A DNA stretch of 9,469 bases, taken from NCBI GenBank assembly GCA_038252405.1, contig JBBSAJ010000061.1, forward strand, positions 1 to 9,469. Direction: 5' to 3'. Source of the DNA: DATCDE01 sp038252405. Lineage in GTDB: Bacteria > Actinomycetota > Actinomycetes > Prado026. Below, in pieces: positions 1-7,459 of this stretch (the first letter of the stretch is position 1; the number at the start of each line of letters is the position of its first letter). The notes beneath the pieces were generated by a model. It did not search any database. It was not told the DNA's origin and saw only the letters and a program-made list of their open reading frames with translations. Position numbers and translations under genes: made by a program.

Positions 1-1
1 C

Positions 2-58
2 ACCCAAGACCAAATCAGCGAGATCTTCGACCTCACCCGGTGGGCGCCACGGACTTAG
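2..58 (+). CDS. possible 3' end of an unidentified gene (partial)
   Basis: The frame starting at base 2 is open for 18 codons and ends in TAG at 56-58, giving the tail TQDQISEIFDLTRWAPRT. Third codon positions are mostly G or C, as expected for a real gene here, and the peptide has a plausible amphipathic composition. The gene would enter from beyond the window edge. A minus-strand frame is also open across this stretch but has poorer third-position bias. I do not recognise the family. With so few codons this is only a suggestion; bases 59-154 that follow show no gene. Confidence 0.3.
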   Translation, partial: TQDQISEIFDLTRWAPRT

Positions 59-154
59 GTCATACACCTCAACCCGCCACGCAAGGCTGTGACCTGCAGG
101 TATAGGACTCAACGCCGAGATAGCCCGGAAACTCCAGCTAGGGGTTGACGAGAA

Positions 155-547
155 ATGACGGTCAGCAATCTGCGGTGCGACGTCTGCGGACGGTCACTGA
201 CCGGCCTCCTACCAGGCGACAGTCCGGTCGACCGGAGCGCCGCCGGGGGCGTCCGTTTCGCCTACCATCCGGGCGACATCGACCTGCAGGACAGCTCGGG
301 AACCGTGTGCGCCGACTGCTGGGCGGAGTGGGTCGCGTGGCTCGGAGGCGACCAGCCCGGCCGGTGCAGCGTCTGCGGCGTGGAGGCCGGACGCTGGCAG
401 AGCCTGCACCTGCGCCGGATGGGCGGCTCGCAGCATTGGCGGCTCTGCGCGCCGGACGCCGCAGATCTGCTCAACCGGCTGGACACCGTGCAGCCGAAGT
501 TCGACCGCGACACCTTCCGGCTGCCCTTCGCCGACCGGACCTCCTGA
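155..547 (+). CDS. small cysteine-rich, probably zinc-binding hypothetical protein
   Basis: 130-residue soluble protein of unknown function. It carries paired cysteines typical of zinc ribbons or treble clefs: C8-x2-C11 with C52-x2-C55, and a second set C71-x2-C74 with H94-x3-C98. This suggests two structural zinc sites separated by a Gly/Asp-rich segment. There are no signal peptide, membrane segments or enzymatic motifs. The ATG at 155 is preceded by AGGGG at 140-144, about 10 bases upstream, an acceptable ribosome binding site. Upstream sequence to the window edge is less GC-rich than the rest. The gene stands alone and converges on the minus-strand gene ending at 737, with a repeat pair between them. 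A DNA- or protein-binding adaptor role is possible but not shown. An overlapping arginine-rich frame from 145 is a shadow. Confidence 0.75.
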   Translation: MTVSNLRCDVCGRSLTGLLPGDSPVDRSAAGGVRFAYHPGDIDLQDSSGTVCADCWAEWVAWLGGDQPGRCSVCGVEAGRWQSLHLRRMGGSQHWRLCAPDAADLLNRLDTVQPKFDRDTFRLPFADRTS

Positions 548-564
548 CCGCGACGCCCACCCCG

Positions 565-613
565 CATGAAGGTGCCCTTCTGTGCGCATGGCCGCACCTT
601 CCTACCCTTCATG
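565..613 (+). repeat. 49-bp palindrome-ended repeat, copy 1
   Basis: The element starts CATGAAGG (565-572) and ends CCTTCATG (606-613), so its ends are perfect 8-bp inverted repeats. A second internal pairing, GAAGGTGC (568-575) with GCACCTTC (594-601), and a tight hairpin GAAGG-TGC-CCTTC (568-580) give alternative folds. Bases 564-588 match copy 2 perfectly in inverted orientation over 25 bp. It lies just after the stop codon at 547, between convergent genes, so it may end transcription. It may also be a dispersed repetitive extragenic palindrome. Confidence 0.8.
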
Positions 614-674
614 ACCTCGGGACACGGATGTCCGCTGCTGCCGCCGTCCAGCTGGGTCCGGCCGGGCCGACCGC

Positions 675-723
675 CATGAAGGGCGTGTTGTTGCGGCTGT
701 GCGCACAGAAGGGCACCTTCATG
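675..723 (-). repeat. 49-bp palindrome-ended repeat, copy 2 (inverted)
   Basis: This copy has exactly the same length as copy 1 and lies in the opposite orientation, with ends CATGAAGG (675-682) and CCTTCATG (716-723). Its right part (700-724) is the perfect reverse complement of 564-588, and the remaining 25 bases are diverged but recognisable. The 61 bp between copies (614-674) show no gene. It lies 13 bases beyond the stop codon of the minus-strand gene ending at 737, so each convergent gene meets its own copy first. A bidirectional terminator or a mobile palindromic repeat are the two main readings. Confidence 0.8.
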
Positions 724-736
724 CAGGGGGGAGGGG

Positions 737-1054
737 CTAGCGGCGGCCGTCCTCGACGTTGAGCACGGCGGCCCGCTCGCGCGCCCTGGCCATGGCCTCG
801 GTGAACAGCGCGTCCCACTGCGGGTCGTTGTCGGGGATCTCGGCGATCGTTCGCTCGTCCAACGGCCCGCCGGGCCGGCCCAGCCGCACGACCACGCGGG
901 TCACCGCCCGCCCGGTGCCGTAGTGGGCGGGCTCCCAGACGGCTCCGGCCAGTGCCACCGGGTCAGCGGGCAGGGCCCGGTGCCGGGTGGCGGCGTAGAT
1001 GCGCCAACCGACCCAGGCGGCCACCAGGAGGACGGCGACGTCGAGCAGCTGCAA
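737..1054 (-). CDS. small membrane-anchored hypothetical protein
   Basis: 105-residue protein with one N-terminal hydrophobic segment (about residues 3-20, rich in Leu, Val and Ala), then a short basic stretch (RHR) and a polar domain that probably faces the cytoplasm. I recognise no family. The start codon is TTG at 1054. It is preferred because a strong GGAGAGGA site lies 8 bases upstream and no in-frame ATG or GTG is available between the two. It is the last gene of a probable three-gene minus-strand operon, 33 bases after the PPK2 stop codon. That suggests, but does not prove, a role alongside the polyphosphate kinase or transporter. Confidence 0.7.
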   Translation of the reverse strand: MQLLDVAVLLVAAWVGWRIYAATRHRALPADPVALAGAVWEPAHYGTGRAVTRVVVRLGRPGGPLDERTIAEIPDNDPQWDALFTEAMARARERAAVLNVEDGRR

Positions 1055-1062
1055 CGGGTGGA

Positions 1063-1070
1063 TCCTCTCC
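1063..1070 (-). promoter_or_regulatory. ribosome binding site fixing a TTG start
   Basis: On the minus strand this reads GGAGAGGA, a strong anti-SD match, ending 8 bases before the TTG at 1054. It decides the unusual start codon of the downstream small membrane protein. Confidence 0.6.
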
Positions 1071-1087
1071 GCACATCGTTGGTACGC

Positions 1088-2002
1088 CTAGTGCTTGTCC
1101 TTCGGGGCCTGCGCTTCGAGGGCCGTGCGGCTGTCCTGCAGCTGCTGGCGCTGGGCGTCGTCCAGCTCGGGGAACTGCGGGTCGATGTCCATGAGTGTGT
1201 CGATGAGGATGGACGCCGTGGCGATCCGAGCGAACCACTTCTTGTCCGCGGGGACGACGTGCCAGGGCGCGGCCTCGGTGCTGGTGTGGGTCAGCACCTC
1301 CGAGAACGCCTTCTGGTAGTCGTCCCAGTGCTCGCGCTCGGCGACGTCGGCGGCGCTGAACTTCCAGTTCTTGTCCGGTTCCTCGATGCGGGCCAGGAAG
1401 CGCTGCCGCTGCTCCTCCTTGGACACGTTGAGGAACACCTTGACGACCCGGATGCCGTTGTCGACCAGGTACTTCTCCCAGTCGTTGATCTCCCGGAACC
1501 GACGCTTCCACACGTCGTGGCGCCGCGCCGCCTCCGGCAGCTGCTGGCGCTCGAGCAGCTCGGGGTGCACCCGCACGACCAGGGTCTCCTCGTAGTGCGA
1601 GCGGTTGAAGATCCCGATGTCGCCACGGCGCGGCAGCGCCCGCTGGTAGCGCCACAGGAAGTCGTGGTCGAGCTCCTCGGGGGAGGGCTGCTTGAACGAC
1701 CGCACCGTCACGCCCTGCGGGTTGACCCCGCTCATCACGTGCTTGATGGTGCCGTCCTTGCCGGCGGCGTCCATGGCCTGCAGCACGAGGAGCACCGAGT
1801 AGGTGTTCTGCGCGGCCAGCCGGGCCTGGTACTCCGCCAGCAGCGAGACGCCGGCCCGCAGCACCTCGTCCCCGTCGTCCTTGTCCAGCCCCGGGGCGCT
1901 GTAGCCGGGGTCGAAGTCGTGCGGCAGCCGGACCGTGTCACCGGGTCGGACCAGCAGCGGCTTGATGAGCTGCTGGATCTCCTCGCGTCGTCGGTCGGCC
2001 AT
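1088..2002 (-). CDS. ppk2: polyphosphate kinase 2 family protein (polyphosphate:nucleotide phosphotransferase)
   Basis: 304-residue cytoplasmic kinase that transfers phosphate between inorganic polyphosphate and nucleotides, with no need for ATP. The fold is P-loop kinase-like. Seen: Walker A QAMDAAGKDGT at residues 75-85; Walker B region DIGIFNRSHYEE at 128-139; a basic helical lid around 195-225 (KEEQRQRFLAR, then EPDKNWKF); and a conserved TSTEAAPWHVVPADKKWF segment at 240-257. Length and motifs resemble the single-domain PPK2 proteins, and the lid and C-terminal motifs look like the class III type, known to act on AMP and ADP. Class assignment is by memory of motifs. The ATG at 2002 is chosen because AGGAGG (2013-2018) lies 10 bases upstream; a longer frame to 2389 runs into the neighbouring gene and is rejected. 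It follows the EamA transporter by 44 bases. Confidence 0.93.
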   Translation of the reverse strand: MADRRREEIQQLIKPLLVRPGDTVRLPHDFDPGYSAPGLDKDDGDEVLRAGVSLLAEYQARLAAQNTYSVLLVLQAMDAAGKDGTIKHVMSGVNPQGVTVRSFKQPSPEELDHDFLWRYQRALPRRGDIGIFNRSHYEETLVVRVHPELLERQQLPEAARRHDVWKRRFREINDWEKYLVDNGIRVVKVFLNVSKEEQRQRFLARIEEPDKNWKFSAADVAEREHWDDYQKAFSEVLTHTSTEAAPWHVVPADKKWFARIATASILIDTLMDIDPQFPELDDAQRQQLQDSRTALEAQAPKDKH

Positions 2003-2046
2003 GGGCTGAGTGCCTCCTGCGGACGGCGGGTGCGGACCGTCCGACG

Positions 2047-2970
2047 CTACCGCGACAAGCAGGGCACCGGGTCGGGGGACAGCGAGCCGTCCCGCAGCGA
2101 GTCGTCGGCGTCCCCCGGCGACCGGGACAGCAGGGCGAGCCCGGCCAGGATCACCAGGCCACCCACCAGCTGGGGGGCGGTGGGCAGACCGCGGCCGAAC
2201 ACAGCGGCCGACAGCACGCCGACCACAGGGATGAGGTTCAGCCCGGCCGCCGCGACGCCCGGACGGACCTGCGAGGCGCCGTACGACCACAGCGTGAACG
2301 GGATGGCGAACCCGACGACACCGGCCAGCCCGGCCAGCGCCCAGGTGCCTGCCGTGGCACCGATGAACTGGCTGCCGTGGGTCGTCCACGAGAAGGCGGC
2401 GAACGGCAGCACGAGCAGCAGCGAGGCGACGCCCTGCTTGAACACCAGGGACAGCGGGTCCACACCGACGGCGTACCGCCGGGCCAGCACCACATAGCCC
2501 CCGGCGGCCACCGAGCTGACCACGAGCAGCAGGTTGCCGAGGGTGCCGCTCCCGCCGCCCTGCTGGGTGAGCGCCACCAGGGTGGCTCCGGTGAGCCCGA
2601 GGCCGATGGCCAGCGCCTCGCGTCGGCTCAGCCGCTCCCGCAGGAACAGCCAGGCCAGCGCGACAGCGAACACGCTCTCCAGCGAGATGAGCAGCGAGCC
2701 GGCCGCCGCCGACGTCCTGGCCAGACCCAGGTTGGCGAGCAGGTAGGCGCCGGCGGGCTCCAACGCGCCCAGCAGCGCCGCCGACCGCCAGGGCGCCCTC
2801 AGCGGCCGGCGCAGGACGAGCAGGGCCAGCCCGACGAACAGCGTGCCGATGCCGATCTCGGCGACCAGCAGGTCGGCCGCGCTCAGCACGTCGAGCGCGG
2901 TGTCGGCCACGGTGACCGAGACGCCCCAGCTCACGAGGGACAGGACGAGGGCGACGTACGCGCGTCGCAT
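2047..2970 (-). CDS. EamA/DMT-family transporter
   Basis: 307-residue integral membrane protein with about ten hydrophobic segments arranged as two EamA repeats (roughly residues 5-140 and 150-295). Each repeat ends in the usual helix pair, for example LESVFAVALAWLFLRERLS near 97-115 and NLIPVVGVLSAAVFG in the second half. Members of the drug/metabolite transporter superfamily export amino acids, metabolites or drugs; the substrate cannot be read here. A polar tail of about 25 residues (DADDSLRDGSLSPDP) extends into the cytoplasm. The ATG at 2970 is preferred to the TTG at 3003 because GGAG (2979-2982) lies 8 bases before it, and the longer start would run through the operator. It is the first gene of the minus-strand operon, divergent from the CGNR regulator. 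Confidence 0.9.
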   Translation of the reverse strand: MRRAYVALVLSLVSWGVSVTVADTALDVLSAADLLVAEIGIGTLFVGLALLVLRRPLRAPWRSAALLGALEPAGAYLLANLGLARTSAAAGSLLISLESVFAVALAWLFLRERLSRREALAIGLGLTGATLVALTQQGGGSGTLGNLLLVVSSVAAGGYVVLARRYAVGVDPLSLVFKQGVASLLLVLPFAAFSWTTHGSQFIGATAGTWALAGLAGVVGFAIPFTLWSYGASQVRPGVAAAGLNLIPVVGVLSAAVFGRGLPTAPQLVGGLVILAGLALLSRSPGDADDSLRDGSLSPDPVPCLSR

Positions 2971-2992
2971 GGGATCAGCTCCAGACGGGGGA

Positions 2993-3022
2993 CTAACCAC
3001 CAAGATACCTAAAGGCGGTTAG
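2993..3022. promoter_or_regulatory. 30-bp inverted repeat, candidate operator of the CGNR regulator
   Basis: CTAACCACC at 2993-3001 and GGCGGTTAG at 3014-3022 are inverted copies matching at 8 of 9 positions (half-site CTAACCRCC), around an A/T-richer centre. It is the only symmetric element in the 70-bp region between the divergent transporter and regulator genes. It covers a possible minus-strand -10 (TATCTT, 3007 to 3002) and the -35 zone of the plus-strand promoter, so binding could repress both directions. The assignment to CGNR is inferred from adjacency. Confidence 0.6.
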
Positions 3023-3028
3023 CGTGGC

Positions 3029-3034
3029 TACTCT
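3029..3034 (+). promoter_or_regulatory. -10 element of the CGNR gene; probable leaderless start
   Basis: TACTCT fits the actinobacterial TANNNT -10 pattern. Six bases separate it from the ATG at 3041, so transcription would begin at or next to the start codon. No Shine-Dalgarno sequence is present (the preceding bases are GTTCCC), which supports a leaderless mRNA. No clear -35 is seen. Confidence 0.5.
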
Positions 3035-3040
3035 GTTCCC

Positions 3041-3661
3041 ATGACCGACGCCGCGACCGAGCTGCCCGACCGCGTCGGGGGTCGGCTGGCCCTGGACTTC
3101 CTCAACACGGTGGACCCCCGGCACGCCACCGACCGGCGCGAGTACCTCGGCTCCTACGAGCGGCTGCTCGCCTGGGCCGCAGCCACCGGGACCGTCGACC
3201 GTGCCACGGTCGGCCGGCTGCGCGCGGCGGCCGACCAGGAGCCCGCGGCCGCGGCCGCGGCGCTGCGCCGGGTGCGCGACTACCGCGAGGCGCTGTACCG
3301 GGTGGTGGCCGCCGCGCTGGCCGAGCGTCCGGTGCAGGACGCCGACCTGGCCCTCGTCAACGCCGTCCTGCGTGAGGCGACCGTGCACCACGTGCTGCTG
3401 CCCGGAGACGCCGGAGGGGTGCGGGACGGCTGGCTGTCGGCCGGGGGGCTGGACGAGATGCTGTGGCCGGTCGCCGTGGACGCCTGGGACCTGCTGACCG
3501 AGCCGGTGCTGGCCCGGGTGAAGGAGTGCCCCGGGGACGTGGGGGCCTGCGGCTGGCTGTTCGTCGACACGTCCCGCAGCGGGACCCGACGGTGGTGCGA
3601 CATGCGCACGTGCGGCAACCGGGCGAAGGTGCGCGCGCACTACTCGCGGGCGCGCGGCTGA
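3041..3661 (+). CDS. CGNR zinc-finger protein with ABATE domain (putative transcription regulator)
   Basis: 206-residue protein. The N-terminal ABATE-like region (about residues 13-150) begins with the characteristic GGRLALDFLNT segment, and the C-terminal CGNR zinc finger has C163, C170, C186 and C191 as likely zinc ligands, with the CGNR motif at 191-194 followed by a basic tail. This family is annotated as probable stress-responsive transcription regulators; direct experimental data are few. The ATG at 3041 sits immediately after a -10-like TACTCT with no ribosome binding site, so the mRNA is probably leaderless. It is divergent from the EamA-PPK2 operon and shares a 70-bp region containing a 30-bp inverted repeat, the usual layout for a local regulator of its neighbour. 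Its stop lies 9 bases from the convergent gene's stop. Confidence 0.9.
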   Translation: MTDAATELPDRVGGRLALDFLNTVDPRHATDRREYLGSYERLLAWAAATGTVDRATVGRLRAAADQEPAAAAAALRRVRDYREALYRVVAAALAERPVQDADLALVNAVLREATVHHVLLPGDAGGVRDGWLSAGGLDEMLWPVAVDAWDLLTEPVLARVKECPGDVGACGWLFVDTSRSGTRRWCDMRTCGNRAKVRAHYSRARG

Positions 3662-3668
3662 CCGGCCC

Positions 3669-3698
3669 GCTCACCAGCGGACGCCGGCGCCGGTGAGC
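3669..3698 (-). terminator. possible hairpin at convergent gene ends
   Basis: GCTCACC (3669-3675) pairs with GGTGAGC (3692-3698) over 7 bp with a 16-base GC-rich loop. It spans the stop codon of the minus-strand gene (3671-3673) and sits just after the CGNR stop. There is no U-tract, so it is only a weak terminator candidate in such GC-rich DNA. Confidence 0.3.
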
Positions 3699-4042
3699 CG
3701 GGCCTCCAGCAGCACCCGCTCGACCGGTGGGATCGGCGCCCGCTCGACCGGCACCGGCAGGTGCAGCATCCGTCCGCCGTGCAGCAGCGTCTCGTCGTAC
3801 GCGGAGGCCACGGCGGCCAGCCGCACGTGCAGCCCGGGTCGCCGGCTGTCACTCGCCCGCAGGCTGGCCAGCTCACGTTCCAGCCGCTGCAGGTCGGCCG
3901 CCACCTTGAGGACCTGCTCCACCTCGTCCGCGACGCTGCCGTGACGGTGCCAGCGGAACGGGGGCAGCGGCAGTCGCGGCAGGCCCACCAGCAACCAGAC
4001 CGCCGGGACGACGAGGGCAACGGCCACGCAGAGGGACGCCAT
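3671..4042 (-). CDS. small membrane-anchored conserved hypothetical protein
   Basis: 123-residue protein. Residues 2-26 form one hydrophobic helix (VAVALVVPAVWLLVG), followed by PLPPFRWHRHG. A helical region at about 36-65, with charged and leucine positions suited to a short coiled coil, leads into an AYDETLLHGGRMLHLP motif at 81-96 and a basic, helical C-terminus (VERVLLEARLTGAG). The tail pattern resembles short conserved actinobacterial proteins found beside ssb/ettA, but no function is known to me. The ATG at 4042 is chosen because GGAG lies 5 bases upstream; the frame stays open much further only as a shadow of ssb. It is divergent from ssb (165 bp) and convergent with the CGNR gene. 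Confidence 0.7.
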   Translation of the reverse strand: MASLCVAVALVVPAVWLLVGLPRLPLPPFRWHRHGSVADEVEQVLKVAADLQRLERELASLRASDSRRPGLHVRLAAVASAYDETLLHGGRMLHLPVPVERAPIPPVERVLLEARLTGAGVRW

Positions 4043-4207
4043 GACGACTCCGACCAGCACCGGGACACCAGCATCCCGCGCGGGCGGGGCGGCGTCCACA
4101 GGCCGTTGGAATCCACAGCCGGGCCGATGACCGACCCCGGGCGGTCGGCCCGCGGCCAGGGTGGACGCAGCGGTCCGGCAGGCGGGCCGCCGGGAGGAGT
4201 CGCCGAG
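4043..4207. promoter_or_regulatory. divergent intergenic region upstream of ssb
   Basis: 165 bp separate two divergent genes, so both need promoters here, but no convincing -35/-10 pair is visible. A 6-bp hairpin CCGACC (4131-4136)/GGTCGG (4143-4148) lies in the probable ssb leader, competing with GGCCGA (4122-4127)/TCGGCC (4145-4150). A strong ribosome binding site, GGGAGGAG at 4192-4199, lies 8 bases before the ssb ATG. Confidence 0.4.
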
Positions 4208-4693
4208 ATGAACGAGACCTTCAGCACGGTCGTGGGGAACGTCTGCACCGACATCAAGACCGCTACGACTCGCAACGGCGCGCCGGTCGCCAGCTTCCGG
4301 GTGGCCTCGACCACCCGGCGCTACGACCGGTCCAGGGGCGGCTGGTACGACGCGGACACCCTGTTCGTGACCGTTGTGTGCTACCGGCAGCTGGCCGAGC
4401 ACGTGACCAGCTCGTTCGGCAAGGGCGAGCCGGTGGTCGTGGCCGGCCGGGTGCGGGTGCGGGACTGGACGGCGCCGGACGGCCGGACGGGGACGGCGGT
4501 CGAGCTGGAGGCCACCGTCGCGGGACACGACCTCAACCGGGGGACGTCGGCGTTCAAGCGCGCGCCGCGGCCGGCACCCGAGCAGCCGGACCGGGTGACG
4601 GCCGAGGAGCTGGCCACGTCGGTGGCCCTCGAGCCGATCGCCGAGCCGCCGGTCGAGGAGGTGGCCCAGTCGCCCGACGAGGCGGCTGCCTGA
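4208..4693 (+). CDS. ssb: single-stranded DNA-binding protein, tail-variant paralogue
   Basis: 161-residue protein with an N-terminal OB fold (about residues 1-112). It has the SSB opening pattern of a short beta strand (STVVGNV), a substrate-facing GAPVASFRVAST segment at 24-35, aromatic residues W46, F53 and W87, and the GKGEPVVVAGRVRVRDW strand-turn-strand at 71-87. Such proteins coat single-stranded DNA during replication, repair or recombination. The C-terminus is Pro/Glu-rich and ends SPDEAAA, lacking the acidic DDDIPF-type tip by which housekeeping SSBs recruit partners. It is therefore more likely a secondary SSB, like actinobacterial SsbB-type proteins, than the essential one. The ATG at 4208 is supported by GGGAGGAG 8 bases upstream; the longer frame from 3761 is antisense to the neighbouring gene. 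ettA follows after 41 bases. Confidence 0.88.
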   Translation: MNETFSTVVGNVCTDIKTATTRNGAPVASFRVASTTRRYDRSRGGWYDADTLFVTVVCYRQLAEHVTSSFGKGEPVVVAGRVRVRDWTAPDGRTGTAVELEATVAGHDLNRGTSAFKRAPRPAPEQPDRVTAEELATSVALEPIAEPPVEEVAQSPDEAAA

Positions 4694-4720
4694 GCGGTCG
4701 GAGGCGGCTCGCGCGGCCAC

Positions 4721-4726
4721 TACCCT
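4721..4726 (+). promoter_or_regulatory. -10 element of ettA; probable leaderless start
   Basis: TACCCT lies 8 bases before the ATG at 4735, placing the transcription start within a base or two of the start codon. No Shine-Dalgarno sequence is present in TGGGCCCC. This would give ettA its own promoter in addition to read-through from ssb. Confidence 0.45.
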
Positions 4727-4734
4727 TGGGCCCC

Positions 4735-6405
<1,671 letters not shown>

Positions 6406-6413
6406 GCGGCGAC

Positions 6414-6827
6414 GTGTCGCGCTTCACCTACCCGTGCCCGATGCGCTGGTCGGACATGGACGCCTACGGGCACGTCAACAACGTCCGCTTCCTCACCTAT
6501 CTCGAGGAGGCCCGGGTTGAGATGATCTTCAACTTGACGCAGGACGGCGCGGCGGCGGACCTGTCCAGCGGTGTGGTCGTGGCCCGTCACGAGATCGACT
6601 ACCTGGCCCCGCTCGTGCACCGGGCCGACCCGATCCCGATCGACGTGTGGGTGACCCGGATCCGGGCGGCGTCCTTCGAGCTGGCCTACGAGGTGCACGA
6701 CGACGGGCATGTCTACGCGCGGGCGGCCTCGACGCTGGTGCCCTTCGACCTGGCCGAGCAGCGTCCCCGCCGGCTGTCCGCCGCGGAGCGAGAGTGGCTC
6801 GGGCAGTGGCTGGAGCCCCGCGCATGA
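6414..6827 (+). CDS. hotdog-fold acyl-CoA thioesterase (4HBT/YbgC-like)
   Basis: 137-residue single hotdog-fold protein that probably hydrolyses acyl-CoA thioesters in the cytoplasm; the substrate is unknown. The N-terminal signature RWSDMDAYGHVNN at residues 11-23 matches the 4-hydroxybenzoyl-CoA thioesterase family, with D14, D16 and H20 around the usual active site and N22/N23 at the start of the central helix (RFLTYLEEARVEMI). The rest alternates beta strands (VVVARHEIDYLAPL, IPIDVWVTRI, ELAYEVH) as expected, and length is normal. The start is GTG at 6414, 8 bases after the ettA stop. No strong ribosome binding site is seen, so translation probably depends on coupling to ettA. Its stop overlaps the next start as ATGA (6824-6827). 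Confidence 0.9.
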   Translation: MSRFTYPCPMRWSDMDAYGHVNNVRFLTYLEEARVEMIFNLTQDGAAADLSSGVVVARHEIDYLAPLVHRADPIPIDVWVTRIRAASFELAYEVHDDGHVYARAASTLVPFDLAEQRPRRLSAAEREWLGQWLEPRA

Positions 6828-7459
6828 CCGCTCTCGTGGTCGCCGGAGCGGAGGAGACCGCGGGCCTGCGCGCCTACCTGGACCGGCTGGTGGCCCTGGA
6901 CGACCGAGCCGCGGTCCGGCTGCAGGCCGGCGGGACCGTGGCCGGGGTGTGGGGCGGACCTCCGATGGACGTCGTGACGCTGCGTCCGGTCGCGCTGGCC
7001 GAGCCGGCCCATGTCGACGTGACCGTGTCCGCGCAGCGGCTGCTGGAGCGGCTCACCGACGACGGGCCGGTCGAGCTGCCGGCCGCCGTCCCGGGACCGG
7101 CCTGGGCCGGGCTGCTGCCGCCGCGGACCGGGTGGACGGCGGTGGCGACGGTCCCGGCAGCCGTCGTCGACGACGCGGTGCGGGCCGGGATTGCGGCCTT
7201 CCAGCGCCGGGTGGAGCCGCTGGACGAGACGGAGCGGACCCGGGCCCGGCTGGACGCCGTGGCCGAGCAGGTGTGGGGGCGGCCGGTGCTGGCCGACGTC
7301 CCGCTGCGGGCCGCGCACGCGGCCGACAAGGTCGGGCTGATGCACCGCGTCGGCGAGGTCACGGCCTACCGGGCCGGTGGCTGGCTGCGGCTGGCCTGCC
7401 CGGGCGGGTCGGTCGCCGTCCGACCGATGGCGCCGGGGTTGTCGCTGCTCCCGCGGTGA
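6824..7459 (+). CDS. conserved hypothetical protein coupled to the thioesterase
   Basis: 211-residue soluble protein of unknown function. It has no signal peptide, membrane segment or metal motif. An N-terminal helix region (residues 10-30) is followed by beta-type sequence with a GVWGGPPMDVVTLRP segment (41-55). A Pro-rich link (86-101) leads to a long helical region (112-150), W151, and a C-terminal part containing AAHAADKVGLMHR (163-175) and RAGGWLRLACPGGSVAVRP (183-201). The ATG overlaps the thioesterase stop by four bases, which indicates translational coupling and probably a shared process. From memory, M. tuberculosis has a similar run, Rv2478c (SSB-like), Rv2477c (EttA), then a hotdog protein and an unknown protein at Rv2475c-Rv2474c. 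If so, this is the conserved last member. Confidence 0.8.
   Translation: MTALVVAGAEETAGLRAYLDRLVALDDRAAVRLQAGGTVAGVWGGPPMDVVTLRPVALAEPAHVDVTVSAQRLLERLTDDGPVELPAAVPGPAWAGLLPPRTGWTAVATVPAAVVDDAVRAGIAAFQRRVEPLDETERTRARLDAVAEQVWGRPVLADVPLRAAHAADKVGLMHRVGEVTAYRAGGWLRLACPGGSVAVRPMAPGLSLLPR

Noticed and set aside
145..762. 205-codon arginine-rich frame overlapping the cysteine-rich gene
   Set aside because: Its composition is typical of an off-frame read of GC-rich coding DNA, and it runs through the repeat pair. The 155-547 frame has ordered CxxC motifs and a cleaner start.
923..2497. 524-codon plus-strand open frame antisense to PPK2 and the transporter
   Set aside because: The minus strand has clear PPK2 and EamA motifs. 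The plus frame gives a low-complexity translation rich in Arg, Gly, Leu and Val with no domain, as expected opposite GC3-biased genes.
4092..4117. Two DnaA-box-like sequences (GCGTCCACA, GAATCCACA) upstream of ssb
   Set aside because: Each has at least two mismatches to the TTGTCCACA consensus, there are only two, and no origin genes are nearby; chance is enough.
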